The notes below the pieces were generated by a model, which was not told where the DNA came from, ran no database searches, and was given only the letters and a program-made list of their open reading frames with translations. The position numbers and the translations under genes were made by a program. A stretch of 64,000 bases of DNA. It comes from WRHT01 sp031550525 (GTDB lineage: Bacteria; Desulfobacterota; Desulfovibrionia; Desulfovibrionales; Desulfovibrionaceae). Below are positions 17,336 through 25,820 of the stretch, piece by piece; the stretch's first letter is position 1; each line of letters starts with the position of its first letter. The stretch is taken from NCBI GenBank assembly GCA_031550525.1, contig JAVBON010000030.1:4801-68800 (forward strand), in the 5' to 3' direction.

Positions 17336-19090
17336 ATGAACCGTATGCCCAGCAATTTTAAACCCAGAGACGCAAAAGAAGACGGGCGCAGGCCGAAGCA
17401 GAGCCTGTCCGAAGAAATAATCAAACTGGATGAAGAGGTCATTCGTTTGCTCGCACGCCGTTCCGTGCTCATGCAAAAATTGCGCAAGGGCAAGGCGCAT
17501 GCCGCCACCCCGGCCATAATCAGGTCGGAAAAAGAAATTCGCGGCGCATGGGAGGCGCGAGCCAGTAAAATAAGCCGCAACCCGCGTTTGATCCGGCAAC
17601 TGTTCGGGTTGATTCAAGATTTGGATATTCAAGCCCAAAACACCGAACAAGCCTATACTCCATTCAATCTGGCCCCCGCCCGTCAGCCGGTTGATGTAAA
17701 CCTGCCCGGTCCGGCTTCTTCCGCCTATGCAAGGCTATGGGTGGCTTTGGCCGCCGCTGCCGGAAAAAAACTCGTCTTGCCGCAGGTGCCGCGCTCCGCC
17801 GCGCTTAACGATTGCGTAAAAGCCTTCGCGCAATGCGGGGTGCCGCACGAATGGAAGCCCAGCGAGACTGGCCCGGCCATATTGGAGCTGGTCGGCGGCA
17901 ACTTGCCTGATTACCACAATAAAACTATTTTTGTGGGTGACGACGTACTTACTTTCTACCTTATGGCGTTTCTTGGCGCGGCCAAGCCTGGTAAAATGCG
18001 TTTTACCGGCGATGTTGGCATGAAAAGCGCCGATCTGGGCGCTCTTGCGCAATTCATGCCCAGCCTTGGGGCGCGTCTGGCATTGGTGGTGCCGGGGTCC
18101 AAGGGCTTGCCCGCAACTCTGGAGTGTTCCGGGCAATTGCCGCCCCAACTGGAAATTCCGGCCGGGCTGCCCGAACCGGCGGTTATAGCGCTGCTTGTAG
18201 CCGCTCTGACGTGGAATGTGAAAATTAGCATCAGCCTGCCCAACTGGCCGCAGACCGAGTTAAAAAAGCTTACCTTTCTACTGCGGCCCTTGTTTCAGGC
18301 TCTATCCAGCCAAGTGCAGATTTTGGGCGATACTGTGGAATATGCCGGTTTCAACGTGGTGGATCTGGATTTACCCGCAGTGGCGGATTGTATGCTTGAT
18401 TCCGTATTGTGCGCTCCAATGTTGAGCCTGCCTCTTTTTGCCGGAGGTTCTGTAAAACTTACCGGTAAGCTTACAAATATGGCGGGCTTTGATGATCTGC
18501 TTGATCTGCTCAAGGCCTTTTCTTTGGAAGTAAAGGCCGATAATCGTGGTGTATCTTGCCTTGCCGGGCCGAATACGCATTGGCCCAAAGCCCTTGAGCG
18601 GGCGGAACTTGCCCCTGCGCTACACCCGCTTTTCTGGCTTTTCAACGCGCGCATCGCGCATAAAACCAAGGCTCCGGTACTGATAACGGTGTACCCTGCC
18701 GGGGCGGATCTGGATTTGGGCACGGAGTTTCTGGCCCAGGCCGGGTTTAACCTTGCGCCGCAAGAGCGTGGCCTCAGCCTTAGCCTTATGGATGCCGAAG
18801 AATTCAAGAATACCGCCTCCAAAAATTACGGCTGGTCCAGCCCGGATGCAAACTGGGGCATGGCTCTCTCACTGGCGGCTTTTATGCGGGCCAATTTGAA
18901 GCTGAGCAACCCTGATTGTGTTTCTTCAGTTTTGCCTGGGTATTGGATGTTTTATAACGGCCTGCCCAGCCCCAAGCTTAGAACAGCAAGCAGTGCTGCT
19001 GAATCTGAAAAGCCCAAGCGCCGCCGTATTATGACCAATCTGGTAATTGAGCCGGAATTGCCGCCGGACCCTGCCAGCGAAGGGGAATAA
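17336..19090 (+). CDS. Chorismate mutase fused to a divergent EPSP-synthase-like domain
   Basis: A 584-residue fusion. Residues about 22-100 match an AroQ/CM_2 chorismate mutase helix bundle (LDEEVIRLLARRS ... EKEIRGAWE). Residues about 117-540 align by pattern with 5-enolpyruvylshikimate-3-phosphate synthase, e.g. LPGPASSAYARLWVALAAAA where the enzyme has PGSKSxxxR, and VGDDVLTFYLMAFLGA where it has GNxGTxxR. The catalytic lysine of PGSKS and the arginine of GNAGTAMR are not visible. I recall such CM/AroA-like fusions in desulfovibrio aromatic-amino-acid clusters. Here no other shikimate genes adjoin it. It may be a divergent enzyme or a regulatory pseudoenzyme. Confidence 0.75.
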   Translation: MNRMPSNFKPRDAKEDGRRPKQSLSEEIIKLDEEVIRLLARRSVLMQKLRKGKAHAATPAIIRSEKEIRGAWEARASKISRNPRLIRQLFGLIQDLDIQAQNTEQAYTPFNLAPARQPVDVNLPGPASSAYARLWVALAAAAGKKLVLPQVPRSAALNDCVKAFAQCGVPHEWKPSETGPAILELVGGNLPDYHNKTIFVGDDVLTFYLMAFLGAAKPGKMRFTGDVGMKSADLGALAQFMPSLGARLALVVPGSKGLPATLECSGQLPPQLEIPAGLPEPAVIALLVAALTWNVKISISLPNWPQTELKKLTFLLRPLFQALSSQVQILGDTVEYAGFNVVDLDLPAVADCMLDSVLCAPMLSLPLFAGGSVKLTGKLTNMAGFDDLLDLLKAFSLEVKADNRGVSCLAGPNTHWPKALERAELAPALHPLFWLFNARIAHKTKAPVLITVYPAGADLDLGTEFLAQAGFNLAPQERGLSLSLMDAEEFKNTASKNYGWSSPDANWGMALSLAAFMRANLKLSNPDCVSSVLPGYWMFYNGLPSPKLRTASSAAESEKPKRRRIMTNLVIEPELPPDPASEGE

Positions 19091-19093
19091 TAC

Positions 19094-19375
19094 ATGATCC
19101 GGCCCCCGCAAGCTCCTGCCAAAAGCGCTCTTTCCCAAAGTGACACCCTGCCGGATTCGCTTATGGAGTTGTCCGCATGCCTGCAGGAGCTGCAAGATGA
19201 GACAAGGCTCTGGCAAGATTATATCCGCCAGCTTTACGCCTTGGAAAATGCCGCCCAGGGCCGCTTTTATCCCGCGCAACTGCACGAGGCCAAGCAGTTC
19301 AAAATGCAGCTTGAGTATAAACAAGCCTGCTGCCGCGCCAAAATAAACCGCATTAAAATGATGGAAGAGTTTTAG
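19094..19375 (+). CDS. Small helical protein of unknown function
   Basis: A 93-residue ORF whose ATG comes 3 nt after the stop of the CM-EPSPS-like gene, so it is probably translationally coupled. It is almost wholly predicted helix, rich in Glu, Gln, Leu and Ala with a heptad-like pattern from about residue 20 to 90. It contains two adjacent cysteines (QACCRAK). I do not recognise a family. Confidence 0.6.
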   Translation: MIRPPQAPAKSALSQSDTLPDSLMELSACLQELQDETRLWQDYIRQLYALENAAQGRFYPAQLHEAKQFKMQLEYKQACCRAKINRIKMMEEF

Positions 19376-19376
19376 T

Positions 19377-19472
19377 AAAGATATTTGATGATGCGGTTGC
19401 GCCGCGATCACGAAAATTGAGAGGAAATGGAAAGTAACCTTTTGAAAAAGTTTATTTTCCATTTCCTTTTAT
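19377..19472. repeat. Single-sided hairpin repeat copy
   Basis: Downstream of the small helical gene: GATGCGGTTGCGCCGCG, then GAGAGGAAATGGAAAGTAA facing TTATTTTCCATTTCCTTTT around TTTGAAAA. Same design as the left half of the composite element at 10127, with imperfect arms. Probably acts as terminator for the upstream pair. Confidence 0.6.
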
Positions 19473-19620
19473 TGTGGCATCGGCCCGTTGAGCAGGTAAT
19501 ACGAAGCGAAACAAAAAACCACCCGCTATGATATGCCCCCCCCATCAGATATACTTTCGTGCTACACGTTCCACCCTTGCTAATTTGGGCAACGTCCAGA
19601 TCAAGCAAATCTATCTTCAT
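19408..19620 (-). CDS. Candidate small ORF interrupted by a G8 tract
   Basis: A good ribosome site (AAGGCGGATGGG) precedes an ATG at 19620 and a 70-residue reading. A run of eight G (C8 at 19536-19543 on the plus strand) lies inside. A one-base shift there gives an alternative, more protein-like end (HIIAGGFLFRFVLPAQRA) stopping at 19452. Either a phase-variable or decayed small gene, or chance. The 3' part of the unshifted reading runs into the hairpin repeat. Confidence 0.25.
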   Translation of the reverse strand: MKIDLLDLDVAQISKGGTCSTKVYLMGGAYHSGWFFVSLRITCSTGRCHNKRKWKINFFKRLLSISSQFS

Positions 19621-19782
19621 CCCATCCGCCTTTATTACCTTTCAAGCGTATTTTGAATGACGGTAGCAAGACCGGATTTAAATTTACATATAGGCTGTAA
19701 AATGCTACAAAATCATTAATTTGGCGGATGAGGCAAGTCGTTTGTAATTTAGGTATAAACCGTATTTTAAAGGGCAGTTATC

Positions 19783-20955
19783 ATGCAGTTGGCAGAGCGA
19801 GTTGTACAGTTGAAGCCTTCGGCCACTCTGGCTGTGAATGCTCTGGCGCAGGAGCTTGCGGCGTCAGGGCGCGACATTATAAGCCTTTCTCTGGGCGAGC
19901 CGGATTTTGACACGCCAAGGGCCATAAAAGATGCGGCCATAGCGGCCATTGAAAGCGGTTTTACCAAATACACGGCTGAATCCGGCATAAGCGAGCTGCG
20001 CAAGGCCGCAGCGGAGTATTTTAACCGTAATTACGGCGCAGGGGCCGAAGCCAGCCATATACTTATAGGCAACGGCGGCAAGCAGTGCCTGTTCAACGCC
20101 ATAATGGCGCTGCTTAATCCGGGTGATGAAGCCATTATACCGGCCCCATATTGGGTAAGCTACCCGGCCATGGTGGAAATTGCCGGGGGCGTGCCTGTTT
20201 TTGCCCCTGCCGGGGCCGACAAAGGGTTTAAAGTAACGGTTGAAGCGCTGGAGCGCTGCTATACCCCTAAAACCCGCATTTGCATAATCAACTCACCCTC
20301 CAACCCCACCGGTATTCTGTATTCGGAAGAGGAGCGCGACGCCCTGGCCCAGTGGGCGGTACGGCGCAATATCATGCTGATAGCCGATGAAATTTACGAC
20401 CAGCTTGTTTACGGCGGCTTGCGGCATGCCAGCTTTTGCGGCTGGTGGAAGAAACACCCTGAAAATTTCTGCATAGTTAACGGAGTGGCCAAAAGTTTTG
20501 CCATGACCGGCTGGCGCGTGGGCTATTTGCTGGCTCACCCCGAGTTGATCAAGGCTGCCGGAAAATTGCAGGGCCAGAGCACCTCCAACGTTTGCTCCAT
20601 TTCGCAAAAGGCCGCTTTGGCCGCCCTTACGCTGGATTTGCCGGAAATGGCCCAAATGCGCGCTGCCTTTGAGCGCCGCTGCAAACTGGTGGTGGATATT
20701 CTTTCTACCTGGAAGAATGTGGAGTGCCCCACGCCCCAGGGCGCTTTTTACGCCTTCCCAGACGTGCACCGTTTGTACAACGGTAAAATAAAGGGCTCCG
20801 GCGACATGTGTTCTTACCTGCTGGAAGAGGCGGGGGTAGCCATGGTGCCGGGTGTGGCTTTTGGCGACGATAATTGCATACGCATATCTTACGCCACGGA
20901 TGATGCCACCATTGAAAAGGCTTTGGGGAAGGCTGCCAAGGCTTTATTTAAATAA
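19783..20955 (+). CDS. aspC: Aspartate/aromatic aminotransferase (class I, PLP)
   Basis: A 390-residue fold-type I aminotransferase of the AspC/AAT-Igamma subgroup. It shows SLGEPDFDTP, SPSNPTGI, ADEIYD and the PLP lysine in GVAKSFAMTGWRVGY (about Lys237), and the C-terminal carboxylate-binding arginine in IRISYA. It should transaminate aspartate and related amino acids; exact substrate range cannot be read from sequence. Nearness to the CM-EPSPS-like fusion is compatible with aromatic amino-acid metabolism. It ends 7 nt into a small antisense ORF. Confidence 0.93.
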   Translation: MQLAERVVQLKPSATLAVNALAQELAASGRDIISLSLGEPDFDTPRAIKDAAIAAIESGFTKYTAESGISELRKAAAEYFNRNYGAGAEASHILIGNGGKQCLFNAIMALLNPGDEAIIPAPYWVSYPAMVEIAGGVPVFAPAGADKGFKVTVEALERCYTPKTRICIINSPSNPTGILYSEEERDALAQWAVRRNIMLIADEIYDQLVYGGLRHASFCGWWKKHPENFCIVNGVAKSFAMTGWRVGYLLAHPELIKAAGKLQGQSTSNVCSISQKAALAALTLDLPEMAQMRAAFERRCKLVVDILSTWKNVECPTPQGAFYAFPDVHRLYNGKIKGSGDMCSYLLEEAGVAMVPGVAFGDDNCIRISYATDDATIEKALGKAAKALFK

Positions 20956-21175
20956 TTGATTCGGTAAGATATTTGCTTTTTAAATAAGCAACCGGTAGCT
21001 TTTTGATTTTACAGATGTGGTGGGCAGGCCAGTGGGCGTGCAGTTGGCGCAACTGCCGCAACCACAGCGACTGGGCGGGCGTAAGAGTTATAGCCGGGGC
21101 ACAGTCGCTCCGCCAGGCGATAAGCTGCTTAGGCAAACTTTTCTGGCCTGAGGCTTTGGCGGGCATCACATCCAA
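20948..21175 (-). CDS. Possible small protein, unknown
   Basis: A 75-residue minus-strand ORF filling the gap between aspC and pgi and overlapping the aspC end by 8 nt. Composition looks protein-like (PKQLIAWRSDCAPAITLTPA, then WLRQLRQLHAHWP). A weak GGA lies before an internal start. A 68-residue plus-strand ORF competes for the same bases. No family recognised. Confidence 0.3.
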   Translation of the reverse strand: MDVMPAKASGQKSLPKQLIAWRSDCAPAITLTPAQSLWLRQLRQLHAHWPAHHICKIKKLPVAYLKSKYLTESII

Positions 21176-21198
21176 GCTTGTGCAGGGAGGAATTGCAT

Positions 21199-22551
21199 AT
21201 GAGCGTTAACCGTTTGCATTGGGGCCAATCGCGCCGGGGGCGCATGGCCAGTGTTGAATATTTTGGGGCGGGGCTGGATGCCGCGGCGCGCGGGCATGTG
21301 CCTTTTCTCAAGGCCGAGCTTGCTGGCGGCAGGCTCCCCTTTATAAGCATGCCTTACCGGAGTGCTCTCGAAGCCGAGTTGCCCAAGGTAATGGAGCGTT
21401 TTAGCGGCAGGTGCAAGCATATGCTGCTCTTGGGCATAGGCGGTTCGGCTCTGGGGCCGCGCGCCTTGCAAAAGGCCTTTATGCCGCAGCAAGATTGGCC
21501 GGGGCACACCGGCCCCTGGCTCTGGATTGCCGATAACGTGGATTCCAACAGCCTTTCCGGCTGGCTGGACAAGTTGCCCCCCAAAGAAACCATGGTGGTT
21601 GTAATTTCCAAATCCGGCGGCACCATTGAAACCATGGCCCAGTATTTTATAGTGCGCGACTGGCTGCAGGCGCGTTTGGGCGAGGCCTGGACGCAGCAGG
21701 TGCTGATGGTTACCGATGAAAAACAGGGCGCGCTGCGGCAGGAGGCTATGGAAAAGAATCTGCCTTCGCTGCCGGTTCCGGACTATCTGGGCGGGCGTTT
21801 TTCCGTGCTTTCGGCTGTGGGTATGGTTCCGGCTTATTTTTGCGGCATGGATTGGAAGGGCATTCTGGCTGGCGCGGCCAGCGTGCTGGCCCCAGTGGCC
21901 GCCGCTCCGGAAAAGATGGCCGAGCATCCGGCCTGGCGCTTGGCCGTGTGGAATAAGGCCCTTATGGATAACGGCTACAACCAGCTTATTTTCTTTACCT
22001 ATATTCCGGCCTGGGCCTGTTTTGGGGCATGGTTCGGCCAGTTGTGGGCCGAGAGCTTGGGCAAGCAGGGTAACGGCTCCATGCCGCTTCCGGCAACTGG
22101 AGTGACAGATCAGCACTCTTTGCAGCAAATGTTTCTTGATGGCCCCAAAAACAAGGCCTGCCTGTTTCTTGAAGGGCAAAACATGCCGCGCGGCCCGCAG
22201 TTTAGCGCGGGCACGCCGGATAAATGGAGCTATTTGCGCGGCCAGCATTTCGGCGACGTGCTGGCGGCCGAAACCATAGGCACGCTGGGCGCTTTTGCGG
22301 CCAACGACATACCTCTGGTGCGCATGAGCATGGGTGAGGTAACGGAACAGGGCGCGGGCAGGCTGATGGCCCTTTTGGAGCTGACCACCCTGTTTACCGG
22401 CTGGCTACTTAAAATAGACCCGCTGGACCAACCGGCGGTGGAATACGGAAAACGCCTGGCCAACGCCAGGTTGGGCGCCGCCGGATACGCGCAGGAAGAA
22501 AAGGATTTGCAGGCCTATTTCGCCGCGCCGGATGAAACTGTGGAGTTTTAG
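21199..22551 (+). CDS. pgi: Glucose-6-phosphate isomerase
   Basis: A 450-residue SIS-fold enzyme interconverting glucose-6-phosphate and fructose-6-phosphate. Motifs: GIGGSALGPRAL, VVISKSGGTIETMAQ, the GTPDKWSYLRGQHFGDVL region and the C-terminal EYGKRLAN. ATG 21199 follows GGGAGG by 8 nt; a GTG at 21178 is upstream of that ribosome site and unlikely. The stop overlaps the GTG start of the histidine kinase gene by one base, so the two are probably cotranscribed. Confidence 0.95.
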   Translation: MSVNRLHWGQSRRGRMASVEYFGAGLDAAARGHVPFLKAELAGGRLPFISMPYRSALEAELPKVMERFSGRCKHMLLLGIGGSALGPRALQKAFMPQQDWPGHTGPWLWIADNVDSNSLSGWLDKLPPKETMVVVISKSGGTIETMAQYFIVRDWLQARLGEAWTQQVLMVTDEKQGALRQEAMEKNLPSLPVPDYLGGRFSVLSAVGMVPAYFCGMDWKGILAGAASVLAPVAAAPEKMAEHPAWRLAVWNKALMDNGYNQLIFFTYIPAWACFGAWFGQLWAESLGKQGNGSMPLPATGVTDQHSLQQMFLDGPKNKACLFLEGQNMPRGPQFSAGTPDKWSYLRGQHFGDVLAAETIGTLGAFAANDIPLVRMSMGEVTEQGAGRLMALLELTTLFTGWLLKIDPLDQPAVEYGKRLANARLGAAGYAQEEKDLQAYFAAPDETVEF

Positions 22552-24353
22552 TGGCATTTGATAAAAACACCCCTGAGCCGCCCAATGGCGCGGGCCAGAC
22601 GCCCTCCGCAAACCATGGCGGAGGGCAAGCGCCATTGCTGCCACGGCCGCTAAAGGCCTCGCCCGGCGCAGCCCCGAAAGGGGACGGAACTTTGGGGCAG
22701 GGCGCTTTTTCCCTTACCGGAAAACTACCGGAAGACGCGCGCAATAATTATGCTCAGGGTAAAAAAGCGGCCCAGCCCGGCGCGCAGGCGGCCCAGCCAG
22801 TAGAGCCTGTTATAGGGGTGGCCCGTTATCTGGTGTGGGTTCTGCTGGTGCTGGTGCTGGGGCTGGCGCTTTTTCTCTCCCTCATGATCGGGCGTAGCGC
22901 CCGCGAGGTTATGCTGGAAAAGCAATATGCCTTTGCTTCGCTCTTGGCCGAGAACCTCAACCACCAGATTTACCGCCGCTATACCTTGCCCACGCTTATA
23001 GGCTATGGGCGCATAGCTTTAAACCAACCGGTGCAGTATGAGCGTCTTGATCAGCTTATCGGTCAGTTAATTCATGGTATGAATGTGCAGGAACTGCGCA
23101 TTTACGATCACAGCCAGGTAATTTCCTATACCACAAATCAGGCCAATCTTGGGCGCAACGATCTGGCTTCTCCGGCGGTGGTGCTTGCCATGACCAGCAC
23201 TGAGCCGATTTTTGACCTGGATACGCAGCAGCCTTGGTGGAAGTCCTTTTTCATGCCCCGGCTGGAAGAAGGCAGCATCATACTGCGCACCACCTACCCC
23301 TTGCGCATTGAAAACCGCCTGACCTCGTCGGAAGAAGAGGGTCCGGTAATGGGCGTGCTGGAGTTCCGGCAGGATATTACCAAAGATATGGTGAGCGTGC
23401 TGCGTTTTCAGTGGAGCATTATCGGCACTACCTTGGTATCCAGCCTGCTTATTTTTTCGTTGCTTATCTATTTGCTGTATAGGGCGGACCGCGCTCTGGC
23501 CGCGCGGGTTGAAGAGCGCGATAAGTTGCAGGAAAAACTGTACCAGCACGAAAAACTGGCCGGCATGGGCCGGGTGGTGGCGGGTATAGCACACGAAATA
23601 CGCAACCCGCTGGGCATAATCTGCTCCAGCGCCGAACTGCTTTTGCGCAGGGTGAAGAATCTGGATGAAAGCAGCCGGGGTATTTTGCAAGCCATATTTG
23701 ACGAATCCAAACGTCTTTCAAAGACAGTTACCGATTTTCTGGATTACGCCCGGCCCCGCTCGCCTCGGCAGGATATGGTGGATATGGGTAAGGTGGTGGA
23801 GCAGGCCGCAATTTTCATGCATCCGGAGCTGGAGCGCCACGGCATTTCGCTCCACCTGATGTTGCCGGAACCTCCGGTATTTGTAATAGGCGACAAAGAT
23901 CTGCTTTATCGCGCTATTTACAACGTATTGGGCAACGCGGTGCAGGCGTTGAGCATTTCCGGCGTGGGTGCGGCCTGCAAGCAGGCCGACCCCACCGCGC
24001 GGGGCGAGATTTGGGCGGACGTGGCTTACTGCGCCCCGGCGGAAGAGAAGATGCCTGTGGGGCTGGATGTTTTTAACGGCGAAGGCATGGTCAGCCTTGG
24101 CGAAGTGCCCATGCCCACGCCAGAGCCGCACGAGGCCTGCATAGTAATCAGAGACAATGGACCTGGGTTTGATCTGGAAGATACACGTACCTATATGGAT
24201 CCGTTTTTTACCACCAAGGCCAGCGGTTCCGGCCTGGGGTTGGCAATTGTCCACAGCATTATCGGCAGCCATAAAGGCAGGTTGGAGTTATCCAATTATA
24301 ACGGCCCAGGAAGCGGCGCCGTGGTTAAGGTATTTTTGCCTTCAAGCAAGTGA
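22551..24353 (+). CDS. Membrane sensor histidine kinase (NtrB/ZraS-like)
   Basis: A 600-residue kinase. A Pro/Gly/Ala-rich cytoplasmic head (about residues 1-85), a membrane helix (about 90-115), a periplasmic sensor domain, a second helix (about 290-310), HisKA with the phosphorylated histidine in IAHEIRNPLG (about His347), and an HATPase domain with NVLGNAVQALS, DNGPGFD and GSGLGLAIVHSI. The start is a GTG overlapping the pgi stop, with GGAG upstream. It pairs with the sigma-54 response regulator that follows with a short overlap. The signal is unknown. Confidence 0.92.
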   Translation: MAFDKNTPEPPNGAGQTPSANHGGGQAPLLPRPLKASPGAAPKGDGTLGQGAFSLTGKLPEDARNNYAQGKKAAQPGAQAAQPVEPVIGVARYLVWVLLVLVLGLALFLSLMIGRSAREVMLEKQYAFASLLAENLNHQIYRRYTLPTLIGYGRIALNQPVQYERLDQLIGQLIHGMNVQELRIYDHSQVISYTTNQANLGRNDLASPAVVLAMTSTEPIFDLDTQQPWWKSFFMPRLEEGSIILRTTYPLRIENRLTSSEEEGPVMGVLEFRQDITKDMVSVLRFQWSIIGTTLVSSLLIFSLLIYLLYRADRALAARVEERDKLQEKLYQHEKLAGMGRVVAGIAHEIRNPLGIICSSAELLLRRVKNLDESSRGILQAIFDESKRLSKTVTDFLDYARPRSPRQDMVDMGKVVEQAAIFMHPELERHGISLHLMLPEPPVFVIGDKDLLYRAIYNVLGNAVQALSISGVGAACKQADPTARGEIWADVAYCAPAEEKMPVGLDVFNGEGMVSLGEVPMPTPEPHEACIVIRDNGPGFDLEDTRTYMDPFFTTKASGSGLGLAIVHSIIGSHKGRLELSNYNGPGSGAVVKVFLPSSK

Positions 24354-24364
24354 GCGGTAAACTT

Positions 24365-25744
24365 ATGAATGATAAAACGCATGTACTTATTCTGGATGAC
24401 GAGCGCAATTACCTGCTGGTGCTCGGCGCCTTGCTTGAAGACGCTGGCTACAAGGTAACCAGCCTTAACGACCCGCACAACGCCTTGGTTTTTTTGGATG
24501 AATCTGAAGTCGACGTTTTGATTACCGATATGAAAATGCCCGGATTATCAGGTCTGGATGTGCTGGAACATGTTAAAAAGAATTACCCGCATATTCCGGT
24601 ACTGGTAATGACGGCCTTCGGCAGCATAGAAAGCGCCGTGGGAGTAATGAAAGTAGGGGCCTTTGACTATATAACCAAGCCATTTTCCAACGACGAGCTC
24701 CTGCTCTCGGTGCAGAACGCGGCCGCTTTGGCCAAGGCCCACTTGCGCTACCGTTTGCTTTACGAAAACATGCAGGAACGTTTTGACAAACAAAAGGTAA
24801 TTATAGGCAAAAGCAAAGGCATACAGGCTGTTATGTCCATGGTGGAGCGCGCCGCGCCCAGCCGCAGCAACGTGCTTATAACCGGCGAAAGCGGCACGGG
24901 CAAAGAGCTTGTCGCCCGCGCCATACACCTTGGCTCGCCGCGCAAAGACGGCCCTTTTATCAGCATAAACTGCGCGGCTCTTAACCCAAATGTGTTGGAA
25001 AGCGAGCTGTTCGGCCATGAGAAAGGTTCTTTCACCGGAGCCATTGCCATGCGCCGGGGCCGTTTTGAGCTGGCCCACCAAGGCACGTTGTTTTTGGACG
25101 AAATCGGCGAGTTAAGCCCGGATTTGCAGGTAAAGCTCTTGCGCGTGCTGCAGGAGCGCAAGCTGGAGCGTGTGGGCGGCGCGGAAGAAATAGAGGTGGA
25201 TATACGCATAGTCGCCGCCACCAATAAAGATTTGCTCAAGGCAGTGGAGAACGGCTCCTTCCGCGAAGATCTATATTATCGCCTTAACGTTGTGCATATA
25301 GCCCTGCCCAGCCTGCGCGAGCGTCGCGAGGACATACCCCTTCTGGTCAGCCATTTCGTCAGCAAGCTGGCGGCGGAAAATAATCTGCAGCCCAAAACCT
25401 TCAGCCCGGCGGCGCTGGATTACCTTATAGGCTACGAATGGCCTGGTAACATACGCCAGTTGGAAAACGTGGTGGAGCGCTGCATGGTCATGCAGCCGGA
25501 CGAGATTATAGAGGTTTCCGACCTGCCGCCGGAAGTGACGGACGAAGACAGCCAATTTAAAAGCGCCATAGATCTGCTGCCCGTGCAACTGGATTTGGCC
25601 GATACGCTGGATAAGCTGGAATCGGCCCTGATTCGCAGGGCGTTGGCCAAGGCCGATTTTGTGCAGGTAAAGGCGGCGGAGCTTTTGGGCATTTCAAAAA
25701 GCCTGCTGCAATACAAGCTGCGCAAGTATGATATCGGTCATTGA
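24365..25744 (+). CDS. NtrC-family sigma-54-dependent response regulator
   Basis: A 459-residue protein: receiver domain with phospho-acceptor aspartate in LITDMKMPG (about Asp55) and KPF lysine, then the AAA+ sigma-54 activation domain (GESGTGKELVARAIH Walker A, GSFTGAIAMRRGRFELA with the sigma-54-contact GAFTGA loop changed to GSFTGA, FLDEIGEL Walker B), then a Fis-type helix-turn-helix (VQVKAAELLGISKSLLQYKL). It should activate sigma-54 promoters on signal from the preceding kinase. The frame opens at GTG 24350; ATG 24365 is chosen. Confidence 0.93.
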   Translation: MNDKTHVLILDDERNYLLVLGALLEDAGYKVTSLNDPHNALVFLDESEVDVLITDMKMPGLSGLDVLEHVKKNYPHIPVLVMTAFGSIESAVGVMKVGAFDYITKPFSNDELLLSVQNAAALAKAHLRYRLLYENMQERFDKQKVIIGKSKGIQAVMSMVERAAPSRSNVLITGESGTGKELVARAIHLGSPRKDGPFISINCAALNPNVLESELFGHEKGSFTGAIAMRRGRFELAHQGTLFLDEIGELSPDLQVKLLRVLQERKLERVGGAEEIEVDIRIVAATNKDLLKAVENGSFREDLYYRLNVVHIALPSLRERREDIPLLVSHFVSKLAAENNLQPKTFSPAALDYLIGYEWPGNIRQLENVVERCMVMQPDEIIEVSDLPPEVTDEDSQFKSAIDLLPVQLDLADTLDKLESALIRRALAKADFVQVKAAELLGISKSLLQYKLRKYDIGH

Positions 25745-25787
25745 TTGATAAGTTTGTTTTTGATAGACTGCGTGAGACGTTCAATAT

Positions 25788-25818
25788 CAGCCCGGATCTT
25801 TAAATCTGGCTTCATCCG
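25788..25818 (+). repeat. Mosaic repeat, 3'-end module, upstream of recD2
   Basis: Sequence CAGCCCGGATCTTTAAATCT followed by GGCTTCATCC ends 2-3 nt before the recD2 ATG. The same module ends the copies at 31278, 39040, 51249 (reversed) and 51835. Here it forms the untranslated leader. Confidence 0.6.
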
Positions 25819-25820
25819 CT

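Noticed and set aside
21166..22248. 360-residue antisense ORF opposite pgi
   Set aside because: Shadow of pgi: no ribosome site, no motif, skewed composition.
23067..23690. 207-residue antisense ORF in the histidine kinase gene
   Set aside because: Shadow of the kinase; no start signal or domain pattern.
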